Below, one piece after another: positions 1 to 9,415 of a stretch of 64,000 nt of DNA (positions within the stretch are counted from its first letter, which is position 1; every line of letters begins with the position of its first letter). Origin of the DNA: Gammaproteobacteria bacterium. Its GTDB lineage: Bacteria; Pseudomonadota; Gammaproteobacteria; DSM-19610. Where the stretch lies: NCBI GenBank assembly GCA_011374975.1, contig DRNU01000071.1, positions 21,009 to 85,008 of the forward strand, read 5' to 3'. The position numbers were made by a program, and so were the translations under genes. The notes beneath the pieces were generated by a model that searched no databases, had not been told where the DNA came from, and saw nothing but the letters and a program-made list of their open reading frames with translations.

Positions 1-293
1 GCACCCGCCTCAAGACCGTGCACCCGGTCGTTTTCCTCGACCCGGGCGGTAAGCAGTATAATCGGCAACTGCGCCGTGGTCTCCTCGCGGCGCAGGCGGC
101 GTGCCAGTTCCACCCCGCTCATCCCCGGCAGCATCCAGTCCAGCACCACCAGGTCGGGAGGACTGGCGGCCACGGCCAGCAGCGCCTGCTCGGCATCACC
201 GGCCTCCTCGCACTGCAAGCCGGCCTTTTGCAGGGCAAACCTGATCATTTCCCGAATTGCCGGCTCGTCTTCAACCACAAGAATCCGCTTCAT
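1..293 (-). CDS. phoB: Response regulator receiver domain, PhoB-like (N-terminal part, runs off window)
   Basis: Minus-strand translation from 293: MKRILVVEDEPAIREMIRFALQKAG...DLVVLDWMLPGMSGVELARRLR, typical REC domain. Confidence 0.8.
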   Translation of the reverse strand, partial: MKRILVVEDEPAIREMIRFALQKAGLQCEEAGDAEQALLAVAASPPDLVVLDWMLPGMSGVELARRLRREETTAQLPIILLTARVEENDRVHGLEAG

Positions 294-451
294 TGTCACG
301 TCTCGATTATCCGCTTGCAAAGCGGCATGCCATTGAAATGGAACAGTACAACCCAGCAATGTTACAGTCGTATGACAAATGAACTGCCTGGACATCCGGT
401 CGGTATAGCCTACCATCCCGGTCTGTCAGGCGAAAAGGATGGCACAACAGC

Positions 452-1231
452 ATGTGCAGAATAGCCGCATACCTGGGAGAGCCGCTGCAACTCGGTAAAT
501 TCCTGATCGACCCGCCGCACAGCCTGCAGGTACAGAGCTGGGCGCCGCGCGAACTGAAATATGCAAAGCTGAACGCTGACGGCTACGGTTTTGCCTGGTA
601 TGGCGAGGACCAGCAGCCTGCGGTGTACGTCAATCCCGGCCCGATCTGGTCCGATCCCAACCTGCCGCACCTGGCGCGCACCCTGGTCAGCGACCTGTGG
701 ATCACCAGTGTGCGCAGCGCCACCGCCGGCAACCCGGTAAACCATGCCAATACCCAGCCATTCGCCGACACTGAATTCCTGTTCGACCACAACGGGCTGA
801 TCGACAACTTCCACCACGCGGTGCTGCCCGGGCTGATAGCCGGGCTCGATGCACGCTACCTGGCCGCGGTTCGCGGCAACACCGAATCCGAGTACCTGTT
901 CGCGGCACTGCGCCAGCTGCTCGCGGAAGACCCCGAGCTGCCGATGGAGTCCGCGCTGGTGGAGCTCATGCAACGCATCGAGCAGTGGGTCGATGGACAG
1001 CGCGCCCTGCTGACCATTGTCGTCAGCGACGGCGAACGCCTGTACGCGGTACGCCACGCACTCGGTGACGAGCCACCGACACTGTATTACACTGTCGATG
1101 ACGAGACGTTCCCGAATGCGCAGCTGATCGCATCGGAGCCACTCACGGAATCCGGTTTCTGGCAGGCGGTGCCGGAACACCAGATTCTGATACTCGATCC
1201 CGAGGAACCGCCGGAACTGTTATCACTGTGA
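452..1231 (+). CDS. egtC: Class II glutamine amidotransferase, EgtC-like
   Basis: MCRIAAYLG N-terminal Cys nucleophile; NHANTQPF, FDHNGLIDNF motifs; overlaps egtB-like gene. Confidence 0.85.
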   Translation: MCRIAAYLGEPLQLGKFLIDPPHSLQVQSWAPRELKYAKLNADGYGFAWYGEDQQPAVYVNPGPIWSDPNLPHLARTLVSDLWITSVRSATAGNPVNHANTQPFADTEFLFDHNGLIDNFHHAVLPGLIAGLDARYLAAVRGNTESEYLFAALRQLLAEDPELPMESALVELMQRIEQWVDGQRALLTIVVSDGERLYAVRHALGDEPPTLYYTVDDETFPNAQLIASEPLTESGFWQAVPEHQILILDPEEPPELLSL

Positions 1232-2382
1232 GCACGGATGCCCTGATTACCGAACTGGGCCGGTCCCAGACCCTGCTGCTGGCGCTGGCGCAAGATGTCG
1301 ATGCCAAAGCCTTTCGCGAACAATACCACCCTGACCTCAGCCCGCTGGGCTGGCACCTCGGCCACTGCGTCTTTACCGAATGCCAGTGGCTGCACGAGAA
1401 AGTGCGTGGCGACGACAGCGTCACCGCACCCATCGCCGATTTCTATATCCCGCCGCGCACCCCGAAAGCCGAGCGCGGCAAACTGCTGCCACAACAACAG
1501 GCGCTGCTGACCTGGGCGCAGGAGCTGCAGGAATTCAACCTGTATTACCTGCACAACCTGCGTCCCGAGGTGCAACAACACCCGTTGTTCGAGAACGACT
1601 ACCTGATCCATTTCCTGATCCAGCACAACAGCCAGCATTACGAAACCATGCTGATGATCCTGACCCAGAAGGCACTCGTCGACCACCAGGCCGACGATGC
1701 CTCGCACCCGCCGCTGCAAGCCGCGGCGCCGGCACCCGAGCTGGTCAGCATCGCCGCCGGTCATTACCGTGTCGGGGGTGAAAAGCCCGTCGCCTATGAC
1801 AATGAAATACCGCCCCAGCATGCCGAGCTGGGTGCCTTCGACATCTGCAAGAACCCGGTCAGCAATGCCGAATACCTCGCCTTCATCGAAGCCGGTGGCT
1901 ACCGGCACGAAGCGCTGTGGGACGAGGCCGGCTGGCTCTGGCGCGGGCAGCACGACATCCGGCACCCGGACCACTGGCGCCAGTCAGCACAGGGAGACTG
2001 GTACGCGGTCAGCCTGCGCGGCAGCTATGAACTGGCACCCGGTGAGCCGGTATCCGGCATCAGTCATTACGAAGCGCGCGCCTTTGCACGCTGGGCGGAC
2101 GCACGCCTGCCACACGAGTACCAGTGGGAAGCCGCATGCCGTATCGGCCTGCTGGAACAGACCGGGCGTGTCTGGGAGTGGTGCGACAATACCTTTCACG
2201 CCTACGAGGGTTTCACACCCTTCCCCTACCCCGAATACTCCCAGCCGTGGCAGGACGGCAGCCACTACACCCTGCGCGGTGGCAGCCTGCACACCCGGCC
2301 GGCCATAAAACGCCCGAGCTTCCGCAATTTTTTCGAAGCCGACAAGCGCCATGTATTCGCGGGCCTGCGGCTGGTGTACTAG
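1228..2382 (+). CDS. egtB: Ergothioneine biosynthesis EgtB-like (DinB + SUMF1/FGE domains)
   Basis: HNSQHYETM metal motif, C-terminal LRGGSLHTRPAIKRPSFRNFFEADKRHVFAGLRLVY; overlaps egtC by 4 nt. Confidence 0.85.
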   Translation: MSTDALITELGRSQTLLLALAQDVDAKAFREQYHPDLSPLGWHLGHCVFTECQWLHEKVRGDDSVTAPIADFYIPPRTPKAERGKLLPQQQALLTWAQELQEFNLYYLHNLRPEVQQHPLFENDYLIHFLIQHNSQHYETMLMILTQKALVDHQADDASHPPLQAAAPAPELVSIAAGHYRVGGEKPVAYDNEIPPQHAELGAFDICKNPVSNAEYLAFIEAGGYRHEALWDEAGWLWRGQHDIRHPDHWRQSAQGDWYAVSLRGSYELAPGEPVSGISHYEARAFARWADARLPHEYQWEAACRIGLLEQTGRVWEWCDNTFHAYEGFTPFPYPEYSQPWQDGSHYTLRGGSLHTRPAIKRPSFRNFFEADKRHVFAGLRLVY

Positions 2383-2542
2383 AAAATCGCCCCGCCTGGA
2401 CGATGTTACCGCAAATTGCAGCGCCCGGGACATTCTCGGCACCTTGCCGGTACGGCAAGTCCGGCTTTGGTATGGCCGGCTGGCACAAGCCATTGCACGT
2501 CGACCAGTTGCTGGTGGTGGTACACCAATAGCCTCATTGTTT

Positions 2543-3103
2543 ATGGATCGCTATTTGAACCCGCGCTCGAATTCAGATGGCACACAGGCCCAGTTTGTTT
2601 TTACAGCACCAGCCTATCTAAAAAACCATTCTATAATCCTGAACGCGCTGACTTACCATCGTCAGGTGTATCTGACCCGGGAGCGTGCTCGAATCAGTAG
2701 CTCAACGCGGTGGGCCGGTATCAAACCACGCTGGCAGAATCCAGACCGCTATGGCTGGACGCGAGGAACACCGCTTTCGATGTATTACGAAGCCCTGGTC
2801 GAAGTACCACTACGCTGGCAAATTACGGGTAATGCTGAAGAGAAAGATATTCTATACGCTCTGGGGATGGGGTTTCAGTTACATACAGAGGTCACAGTGG
2901 ATGTAACACAACGTGGCAGCCATCTGGACGTAACGTTTACTCGATTTACAGCCAAAGTCGTTGATACATACGATTTTAATTATTCTGAGCACATCACAGT
3001 GCCAAACTCGGATCATAATTCTACCAGCCCTGACGCGGTATGCCCGGGACGAAAACCGGATAATTGTCTACCATACCAATGCGCGTCGTATGGAACAGGC
3101 TAA
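2543..3103 (+). pseudogene. DUF6402-like protein, apparently frameshifted near its 3' end
   Basis: Frame 2351 gives MDRYLNPRS...FTAKVVDTYDFNYSEHITVPNSDHN; the +1 frame continues YARDENRIIVYHTNARRMEQAN (to 3146). Lower GC than neighbours. Confidence 0.4.
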
Positions 3104-3124
3104 CCTGGCGTCACCCTTGTTAGC

Positions 3125-3682
3125 TCAAGACCATTTGCCGCTTTGAGAGTTTTTCGACCCCAGAATATTACCCGCACTGGTTACCAGCCGGTTTTGCAGG
3201 TCGCTGGCCGGACCGGCAATGCGTGACACACGAGCAATCAACTCAATGGCAGAGTCTGCCTGCTCCTGCGTAAACCTTGACAGGCTGGGCGCCAGCACTT
3301 TCTTCAGGTGATCCCGAACCTCTTCACCCTTGCCGAGCAGGTGGCTGCTTGAAATCAGTAACCCGGAAGCATCGTTGTCTGACAGGTGGAATTCCTCGGA
3401 AAATATTTTCAGGATCTCCGATTTTTCCTCTGCGCTCATGTCACCATCCGCTTTCGCTACTGCGGTCATTAACAGTGCGGTAGCCTCCAGTGGGCTGTCC
3501 AGTTTATACACCGGGTTGCCATCGTGGAGTTTTTTCCAGCGCCTGCGCCGTTGCCAGAGGAACGGGTTTAGTCCCCCAAGGTCAATCCCCATTTCCGCCA
3601 GTCGATAAAACAGCCACAAAATCGTTACGATACTGCCGAGTGCGCCAAGGACTATGTGCATTCTTCCCCCCTTTGTGAGCAA
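3125..3682 (-). CDS. TerB-like / DjlA-N-like domain protein with N-terminal TM
   Basis: LEATALLMTAVAKADGDMSAEEKSEILKIFSEEF motif typical of TerB-fold proteins. Confidence 0.6.
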   Translation of the reverse strand: MLTKGGRMHIVLGALGSIVTILWLFYRLAEMGIDLGGLNPFLWQRRRRWKKLHDGNPVYKLDSPLEATALLMTAVAKADGDMSAEEKSEILKIFSEEFHLSDNDASGLLISSSHLLGKGEEVRDHLKKVLAPSLSRFTQEQADSAIELIARVSRIAGPASDLQNRLVTSAGNILGSKNSQSGKWS

Positions 3683-3847
3683 TCAGTTAAGGCTGTTTTT
3701 CCGGTCATACAGGCAGCCCAAAACAAACATCACCAGATATTCCCCGCTGTTTCCGCTTATAAACCGGGGCAATAGGGGGATATCGGCCATTCAGACAAAA
3801 TTTAAACGCAAAATCCCGACCAGCCCGTCAGGCAGGCGTTTCCCCCT

Positions 3848-3898
3848 GTGGGAGCGGCTTTCCAGCCGCGATTATCGCGGCTGGAAAGCCGCTCCCAC
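3848..3898. repeat. REP-like palindrome, perfect 25-bp arms with 1-nt centre
   Basis: GTGGGAGCGGCTTTCCAGCCGCGAT-T-ATCGCGGCTGGAAAGCCGCTCCCAC. Confidence 0.9.
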
Positions 3899-3949
3899 GT
3901 CAAGGCTGCATCAGCCCCTTTTTATTCCTGTCTGGTTTACAATCAGCCC

Positions 3950-4477
3950 ATGACTGATTCCGACAAGCGCTACACGGGCCGCATCGGCAAGGGTATGACG
4001 CTTGTCGCGTGGCTGATCGTTCTTGGCCTGCTGACCCTGTATTTCAACAACAGGCTGGACAGCCAGCATAACCCCAACCAGACGGTCTACAGCCGCATCA
4101 ATGAAGCCGGCGTGCAGGAAGTGGTCCTGAAACGCAACCGTTTTGGCCACTATGTCACCACCGGCACCGTGAACGGCCGTAGCGTCGAGTTCATGCTCGA
4201 TACCGGCGCCAGCGACGTTGCCATCCCCGCGCAACTGGCACAGGAACTCGGCCTGCAGCGCGGCGCACCGGTGCAGTACCGCACCGCCAACGGCGTGGTT
4301 ACCGCCTGGCGCACCACCATCGACAGCGTGTCCATCGGGCCGATGGTGATCCGCAATGTACCGGCCAGCATCAACCCCGGCATGAACGACATGGAAATCC
4401 TGCTCGGCATGAGCGTGCTGAAACACGTCGAGTTCACCCAGCGTGGCGATACCCTGATCCTGCGACCCAATGAATGA
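3950..4477 (+). CDS. Retropepsin-like aspartic protease (clan AA, TIGR02281 type)
   Basis: VEFMLDTGASDVAIPAQLAQELGL aspartic protease motif. Confidence 0.8.
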   Translation: MTDSDKRYTGRIGKGMTLVAWLIVLGLLTLYFNNRLDSQHNPNQTVYSRINEAGVQEVVLKRNRFGHYVTTGTVNGRSVEFMLDTGASDVAIPAQLAQELGLQRGAPVQYRTANGVVTAWRTTIDSVSIGPMVIRNVPASINPGMNDMEILLGMSVLKHVEFTQRGDTLILRPNE

Positions 4478-5831
4478 CTTTATTGCACAGCTAACGGCGT
4501 GGAGCGGCACCGTGGCCGGTGTGCTGTGGGGCAACGGGCTCACGCTGCTGATCCTGCTGGGCATGGGTTTTTACCTCACCATCCGCCTCGGCCTGATCCA
4601 GCTGCGCGGTTTCCGGCATTCGGTCGCGCTGATTTCCGGGCGTTACAACTGCCCGGACCACGAGGGCCAGATCAGCCACTTCCAGGCATTGTCCACGGCG
4701 CTGTCCGCTACTGTCGGCACCGGCAATATCGCCGGTGTCGCGACGGCCATCTCGCTGGGCGGCCCCGGCGCGCTGTTCTGGATGTGGGTTACCGCGTTCT
4801 TCGGCATGGCCACCAAGTTCACCGAATGCACACTGGCACTGAAATTCCGGCAGGTGGATGAAAACGGCGAAATGTCCGGCGGCCCCATGTACACCCTGCT
4901 GCACGGCCTGAAGATGAAACGCACCGCCACGCTGTTCGCCAGCTTTGCGCTGATCGCCTCCTTTGGCATTGGCAACATGGTGCAGGCCAACTCGGTCGTC
5001 GACGGCCTCGGTTACCTGTTCCCCGAAGTGCATGACAACAGCTGGCTGGTGGGCGGGGTGCTGGCCTTCCTGGTCGGACTGGTGATACTGGGCGGCGTAA
5101 ATCGTATTGCACGCGTCGCCAGCGCGATCGTACCGGTCATGGCACTGCTCTATATCGGCGCCGCCGTACTGGTACTGATCAACTACGTGGATCAGATCCC
5201 GGCTGCCTTCTCCACCATCCTCAACCACGCTCTCAACCCCTGGGCGGTGGGCGGCGCCGCCGTTGGCGAGGCGATCCGCTGGGGCGTGGCGCGCGGCCTG
5301 TTCTCCAACGAGGCCGGGCTCGGCTCGTCCCCCATGGCACATGCCGCGGCGCGCACCAACGAACCGGTGCGCGAAGGCCTGGTCGCCATGCTGGAGCCGT
5401 TCATCGACACCCTGGTGATCTGCACCATGACCGGCCTGGTCATCGTGGTCACCGGCGCCTGGACCCTGCAAAACGAGGCACTGGTCGGCGCCGCACTGAC
5501 CGCGCACGCCTTCCAGAGCTCTATCGGCGTGGCCGGCGCCAGCGTGGTCGGCATCGGGCTGAGCCTGTTCGCCTTTTCCACCATCATCGCCTGGTCCTAC
5601 TACGGCGACCGCTCGGCCAGTTTCCTGTTCGGCGCGCGCGCGGTGCAGCCCTACCGGGTGATTTTCACCTTCCTGGTGATGGTTGGCGCGGCGGTTCCCC
5701 TCAAACTGGTCTGGAACATCGCGGATATCACCAATATCCTGATGGCACTGCCCAACCTGCTGAGCCTGGCCCTGCTGTCAGGACTGGCGCTGCGCCTCAA
5801 AAATGAGTATTTCTCTAAGCCGTTTAAGTAA
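4470..5831 (+). CDS. Sodium:alanine symporter family protein (AgcS/AlsT type); C-terminus recoded by the integrated element
   Basis: Long hydrophobic ORF, SATVGTGNIAGVATAISLGGPGALFWMW motif; last codons NEYFSKPFK* lie past the attL crossover. Confidence 0.9.
   Translation: MNDFIAQLTAWSGTVAGVLWGNGLTLLILLGMGFYLTIRLGLIQLRGFRHSVALISGRYNCPDHEGQISHFQALSTALSATVGTGNIAGVATAISLGGPGALFWMWVTAFFGMATKFTECTLALKFRQVDENGEMSGGPMYTLLHGLKMKRTATLFASFALIASFGIGNMVQANSVVDGLGYLFPEVHDNSWLVGGVLAFLVGLVILGGVNRIARVASAIVPVMALLYIGAAVLVLINYVDQIPAAFSTILNHALNPWAVGGAAVGEAIRWGVARGLFSNEAGLGSSPMAHAAARTNEPVREGLVAMLEPFIDTLVICTMTGLVIVVTGAWTLQNEALVGAALTAHAFQSSIGVAGASVVGIGLSLFAFSTIIAWSYYGDRSASFLFGARAVQPYRVIFTFLVMVGAAVPLKLVWNIADITNILMALPNLLSLALLSGLALRLKNEYFSKPFK
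5802..5812 (+). repeat. attL core direct repeat
   Basis: AATGAGTATTT, in frame NEY(F) of symporter. Confidence 0.75.
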
Positions 5832-6017
5832 TCGGATTAAAGTTTATCGGGTTACATATTCGAGATGCGATACCGGTAATGTCCCGGACGGTTACAGATA
5901 CCCCGGATACCTAATCAGTTCCGCCCGCGCTACCACGGTAACACGTCCATATTTGCCGTTGACGCGTCTATTTTGGACGTGCTACAGTCCTGCATCGACA
6001 ATCACAGGAGACCGAAA

Positions 6018-7037
6018 ATGCGCACCTACGCTATCTGGAACAACAAGGGCGGCACGGGCAAGACCAGCTTGGCCTTTCAGGTAGTCTGCCGTTACGCGCA
6101 GATAAACCCAAAAGCACGAATCCTTGTCATCGATATGTGTCCGCAGGCCAATCTGTCTGAGTTGATGCTAGGCGGCCTATCGAACAGCGGTTCAATGCGG
6201 CTGCTCGAGCGGCAGGGATTAACACCGCGGTGCAGTATAGGTGGCTACTTCGATGCACGGCTTCCAGCACCGTTCTCCCCGCCGAAAATCGACGCCGCGA
6301 GCTACATCACAAACCCCAGCGAGTACAACTCTTCAATACCCAAGAGCATTGATCTCATCTGTGGCGATCCATTGCTGGAGTTGCAGGCAATTGCAATGAA
6401 TACTCTCGCAAACACCGATCTTCCTGGAGTGAATGCGTGGCTCGGCGTAATCGACTGGCTTAGTGACTTGTTAGCTGTGATGGAGTCCGAGTACGACATC
6501 GTGTTCATCGATACAAACCCAAGTTTCTCGATGTATACACAGATCGCTCTGTCCTCAGCAAACCGAGTAATACTGCCCGTGATGGCAGATGATTCATCCA
6601 GGCGAGCGATTCAGAATGCCTTCTCACTGATCTACGGTGTCAAATTGCCGTCCGAGATCTACTCAAAGTATACCTTCGCAACAAAGCTGACCAGCGTCGA
6701 ACGCAAGCTACCCAAGATTCATTTAATTCTGAAAAACCGCCTCACGCAGTACATGGGCTCCGCGTCTGCCTATGCGGCAGTACTATCCGGTATTGACAGC
6801 GATCTGACTGCGCTCATCAAGTCTTATCCCAAACACTTTACTTTCTCAAAAACTGCTAATGGCATTGTTGAGGTTCGGGATTTCGGCACAACTGGCGTAG
6901 TTGCATTTGCACGTGGCTGTCCGTTCTCGGTAATGCAGACCGGAAAATTACAGATAAGTGGGCATCGAGTACAGGTGAAACCGGAGTATCGAATACAAGC
7001 CATAGAGGCGATCGACAAAGTTGTATCGAAGTTATAG
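6018..7037 (+). CDS. ParA/MinD-family ATPase
   Basis: MRTYAIWNNKGGTGKTSLAFQ deviant Walker A; LVIDMCPQANLS; YDIVFIDTNPS; RBS CAGGAGA upstream. Confidence 0.85.
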   Translation: MRTYAIWNNKGGTGKTSLAFQVVCRYAQINPKARILVIDMCPQANLSELMLGGLSNSGSMRLLERQGLTPRCSIGGYFDARLPAPFSPPKIDAASYITNPSEYNSSIPKSIDLICGDPLLELQAIAMNTLANTDLPGVNAWLGVIDWLSDLLAVMESEYDIVFIDTNPSFSMYTQIALSSANRVILPVMADDSSRRAIQNAFSLIYGVKLPSEIYSKYTFATKLTSVERKLPKIHLILKNRLTQYMGSASAYAAVLSGIDSDLTALIKSYPKHFTFSKTANGIVEVRDFGTTGVVAFARGCPFSVMQTGKLQISGHRVQVKPEYRIQAIEAIDKVVSKL

Positions 7038-7076
7038 CAGTCGTGCTAAAGAAGCCTAACCTCTCCATCGAGCTTA

Positions 7077-7129
7077 CAGCTAACGACTTGCCCTTCGCGT
7101 AGAATCAGCGAATGGCAAATCGTTGGCTG
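7077..7129. repeat. Long imperfect hairpin downstream of parA-like gene
   Basis: CAGCTAACGACTTGCCCTTCGC / GCGAATGGCAAATCGTTGGCTG, 19 of 22 strictly complementary. Confidence 0.6.
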
Positions 7130-7621
7130 GTTCGAGACGTTCTGGCGATAGCAATTACAACCTACACACTGCATTTATTAGCCATGATGCATGAATAATC
7201 CTTGTAAGAAATCTCTTACAGCAAAATCAGAAATAGCTTACAGACGGCGACACAGACACTTGCTATGGTCGCCCTGCCCTCCACGTCTGGTACCAAGTCG
7301 CCAACAAGGGCTGCATGGCCGCCAGTGTTATAGACGCTGGCGGCTTTGCCTTTTCTGGGTACCGGCAAAGAGCCCAGCCCAGGACCACCATCGACGGGCG
7401 CCATGCTGGACCTAGGTTTTTAGCAAGAATTCAGACAAGGCCCGCAAATTGCGTACTTGAAACGGAAAAGTTTTCACGTATAAAGGATAGGTCCCAACCA
7501 TTTATCGCGTGTTTTTGTGATTTAATAATGGCTCGATCAAGAAGCCAAGAAATTGATCAATACTGAATAGAATGAATTTTGCTCGGAATCATATCGGGTT
7601 CTTATTTCCCGCTAATATAAG

Positions 7622-8628
7622 TTAGGCGAAATAATTAATGACAGCGCGACACCACCATTACCTATCGCAATGCTATCTAAAAGGATTTACAAAAGGCGGC
7701 GGTAAAAAATCAAAACTCACCGTAATCGACCTAAGAGAGAGAAAGCATTTTGAGACAATCCCGAGGAATGTCGGTGGTATAAGGGATTTTAACCGAATTG
7801 ATGTAGCGGGCGTAGATCAGAATATACTCGAAAACTCATTAGCCGAATTCGAGGGTGCTGCTGCTTCTGCATTACGCAAACTTGAAGAGGGATCAGAATT
7901 TAAGGGTGATGTAAGAGGGTCAATACTAAATCTGGTTGCAATGCTTGCGATCCGGTCTCCTGAGATGCGGGAGCATTGGAGAGGATTTATAGCTCAAATC
8001 GCAGAAAGGACAATGGATCTTACTCTAGCCACAAAAGAGCGTTGGGAATCTCAAATTGGGCAAATGCAGGAAAGTGGCGCAGAGGTGAATGAAGACGTCA
8101 CATACGAAGATATAAAGCAATTTCACGAGAGTAAGGCATATACAATAAATGTCGCAAGGGAGCGCCATATCCATATGGAATTTGCAGCAATGGATGCAAT
8201 TATGCCATTGTTGGTCTCAAGAAACTGGTTGATAGTCAGATCAACAGAAGATAGCGGCCCGTTTATAACTACTGACAACCCCGTGAATATTACCTGGAAA
8301 GAGCCAGACAAGATTCCGCCTTTTTATAGAAATAGCCCTGGTTATGGCATGAAAGATACGCAGGTATGTTTTCCCGTAACTAAGAATATCGCTTTAATTG
8401 GGGAGTTTGAAGGGCCGGATGGGCTTATTGAGGGAACAAGTGAGCTAATTGAGGCGCTTAATGCGAAGATGTTAATTTTTACACACAAACAGATTTATGC
8501 GCCAAAGCTTACATTTGGTTTCAGATGGAAAGATGACCAATCATTAGATGGTAGGCAAGTACTTAAACTGCTGGTGCCTAACAAGGCGCCCAAGCCGACG
8601 CAGTAAACTACGCGGCTTGGCTTAAACG
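7622..8628 (+). mobile_element. Integron gene cassette 1 (DUF4238 ORF + attC)
   Basis: Starts at G^TTAGGC (7621) and ends in attC whose R'' is GCCTAAC, the exact complement of GTTAGGC. Confidence 0.85.
7638..8606 (+). CDS. DUF4238 domain-containing protein
   Basis: MTARHHHYLSQCYLKGFTKGG...FITTDNPV; stop codon lies inside the attC site. Confidence 0.75.
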   Translation: MTARHHHYLSQCYLKGFTKGGGKKSKLTVIDLRERKHFETIPRNVGGIRDFNRIDVAGVDQNILENSLAEFEGAAASALRKLEEGSEFKGDVRGSILNLVAMLAIRSPEMREHWRGFIAQIAERTMDLTLATKERWESQIGQMQESGAEVNEDVTYEDIKQFHESKAYTINVARERHIHMEFAAMDAIMPLLVSRNWLIVRSTEDSGPFITTDNPVNITWKEPDKIPPFYRNSPGYGMKDTQVCFPVTKNIALIGEFEGPDGLIEGTSELIEALNAKMLIFTHKQIYAPKLTFGFRWKDDQSLDGRQVLKLLVPNKAPKPTQ

Positions 8629-8634
8629 TTATGC
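8576..8634 (+). other. attC recombination site 1 (59 bp)
   Basis: GCCTAAC AAGGCGCCCAAGCCGACGC AGTAAACTAC GCGGCTTGGCTTAAAC GTTATGC. Confidence 0.85.
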
Positions 8635-8657
8635 ATTAAAAGTAGAAAGGAGTAATT

Positions 8658-9032
8658 ATGGCAGAAGAGCATAAACAGCAGGGGGGTAATATTCTCGGCC
8701 TCCAAACTGATGAGCTGGCTGGCTTATCTGCCGAAGAGCTCACACAAAATCCGACAGCTATAAAAATGTTGCTTCATTACTATCGGCAGCTAGTTGATGA
8801 CAACACATCTCTTAAAAATGATAACAACACATTAAAAACATATGTAGATGCCTATGGCCGACAGAAATCCAATTCAGCCACAGGGGCAATCCTGCTCGCG
8901 GTTAGTAATATAAGCATCGGATTTGGCGTAAACCTATTATCTATAGATAACACTTGGCCGGGGGTTGCTTCTCTTATTGTCGGTGTGTCGCTTGTTTTTA
9001 CCGGCATTAATTTTAGCTTTAAGAAAGGCTGA
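8658..9032 (+). CDS. Small protein: coiled coil then two predicted TM segments
   Basis: RBS-like AAAGGAG upstream; ...VDDNTSLKNDNNTLKTYVDAYG...AILLAVSNISIGFGVNLL...GVASLIVGVSLVFTGINF. Confidence 0.65.
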   Translation: MAEEHKQQGGNILGLQTDELAGLSAEELTQNPTAIKMLLHYYRQLVDDNTSLKNDNNTLKTYVDAYGRQKSNSATGAILLAVSNISIGFGVNLLSIDNTWPGVASLIVGVSLVFTGINFSFKKG

Positions 9033-9037
9033 TCTAA

Positions 9038-9349
9038 ATGCGTGTCAGATATCTTTTTAATACTGCTGGGAAATATGTTGCGTACGTCAGCAATAACAAT
9101 ATATATACATCCAACAACAGGTGGTTCGGGTATATCAAAAACGGAAACGAGGTATATAACTCAAAAGGTGGGTTCGTAGGTTACTTATTTGACGATGATA
9201 GAGTAGTAACAAATATAATGGAGATTCCACGAATCCCTCAGATACCGCCTATTCCGCCAATACCACCAATACCACCAATACCACCAATGCCTAGGATGCC
9301 TAAAATTCCTTTGCCACCACCTTACGAGGATGTATTCAAAAATGCATAA
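9038..9349 (+). CDS. 4-fold beta flower domain protein with Pro-rich (IPP)n tail
   Basis: Repeated YVAYVSNNNIYTSNNRWFGYIKNGNEVYNSKGGFVGYLFDDDRVV units; tail IPPIPPIPPIPPIPP; stop codon in attC R''. Confidence 0.7.
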   Translation: MRVRYLFNTAGKYVAYVSNNNIYTSNNRWFGYIKNGNEVYNSKGGFVGYLFDDDRVVTNIMEIPRIPQIPPIPPIPPIPPIPPMPRMPKIPLPPPYEDVFKNA

Positions 9350-9415
9350 CAAGGCACTCCACTGGACGCAAATTACGCTGCGCTTCATTTGAGCCAGTGA
9401 GCTTGGTTGTTGAAT
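9344..9415 (+). other. attC recombination site 2 (72 bp)
   Basis: GCATAAC AAGGCACTCCACTGGACGC...GCCAGTGAGCTTGGTT GTTGAAT; imperfect inner stem with extrahelical bases. Confidence 0.8.

Larger units (their letters stand above)
8629..9409 (+). mobile_element. Integron gene cassette 2 (two small ORFs + attC)
   Basis: Starts at G^TTATGC (8628), ends in attC with R'' GCATAAC, the exact complement of GTTATGC. Confidence 0.85.

Noticed and set aside
7191-7566. ORFs at 7191-7415 and 7315-7566
   Set aside because: No ribosome binding site, odd composition; hairpins suggest noncoding or degraded DNA.
9245-9290. Tandem CCAATACCA repeats
   Set aside because: In-frame coding repeat for the Pro-rich (IPP)n tail, not an independent repeat array.
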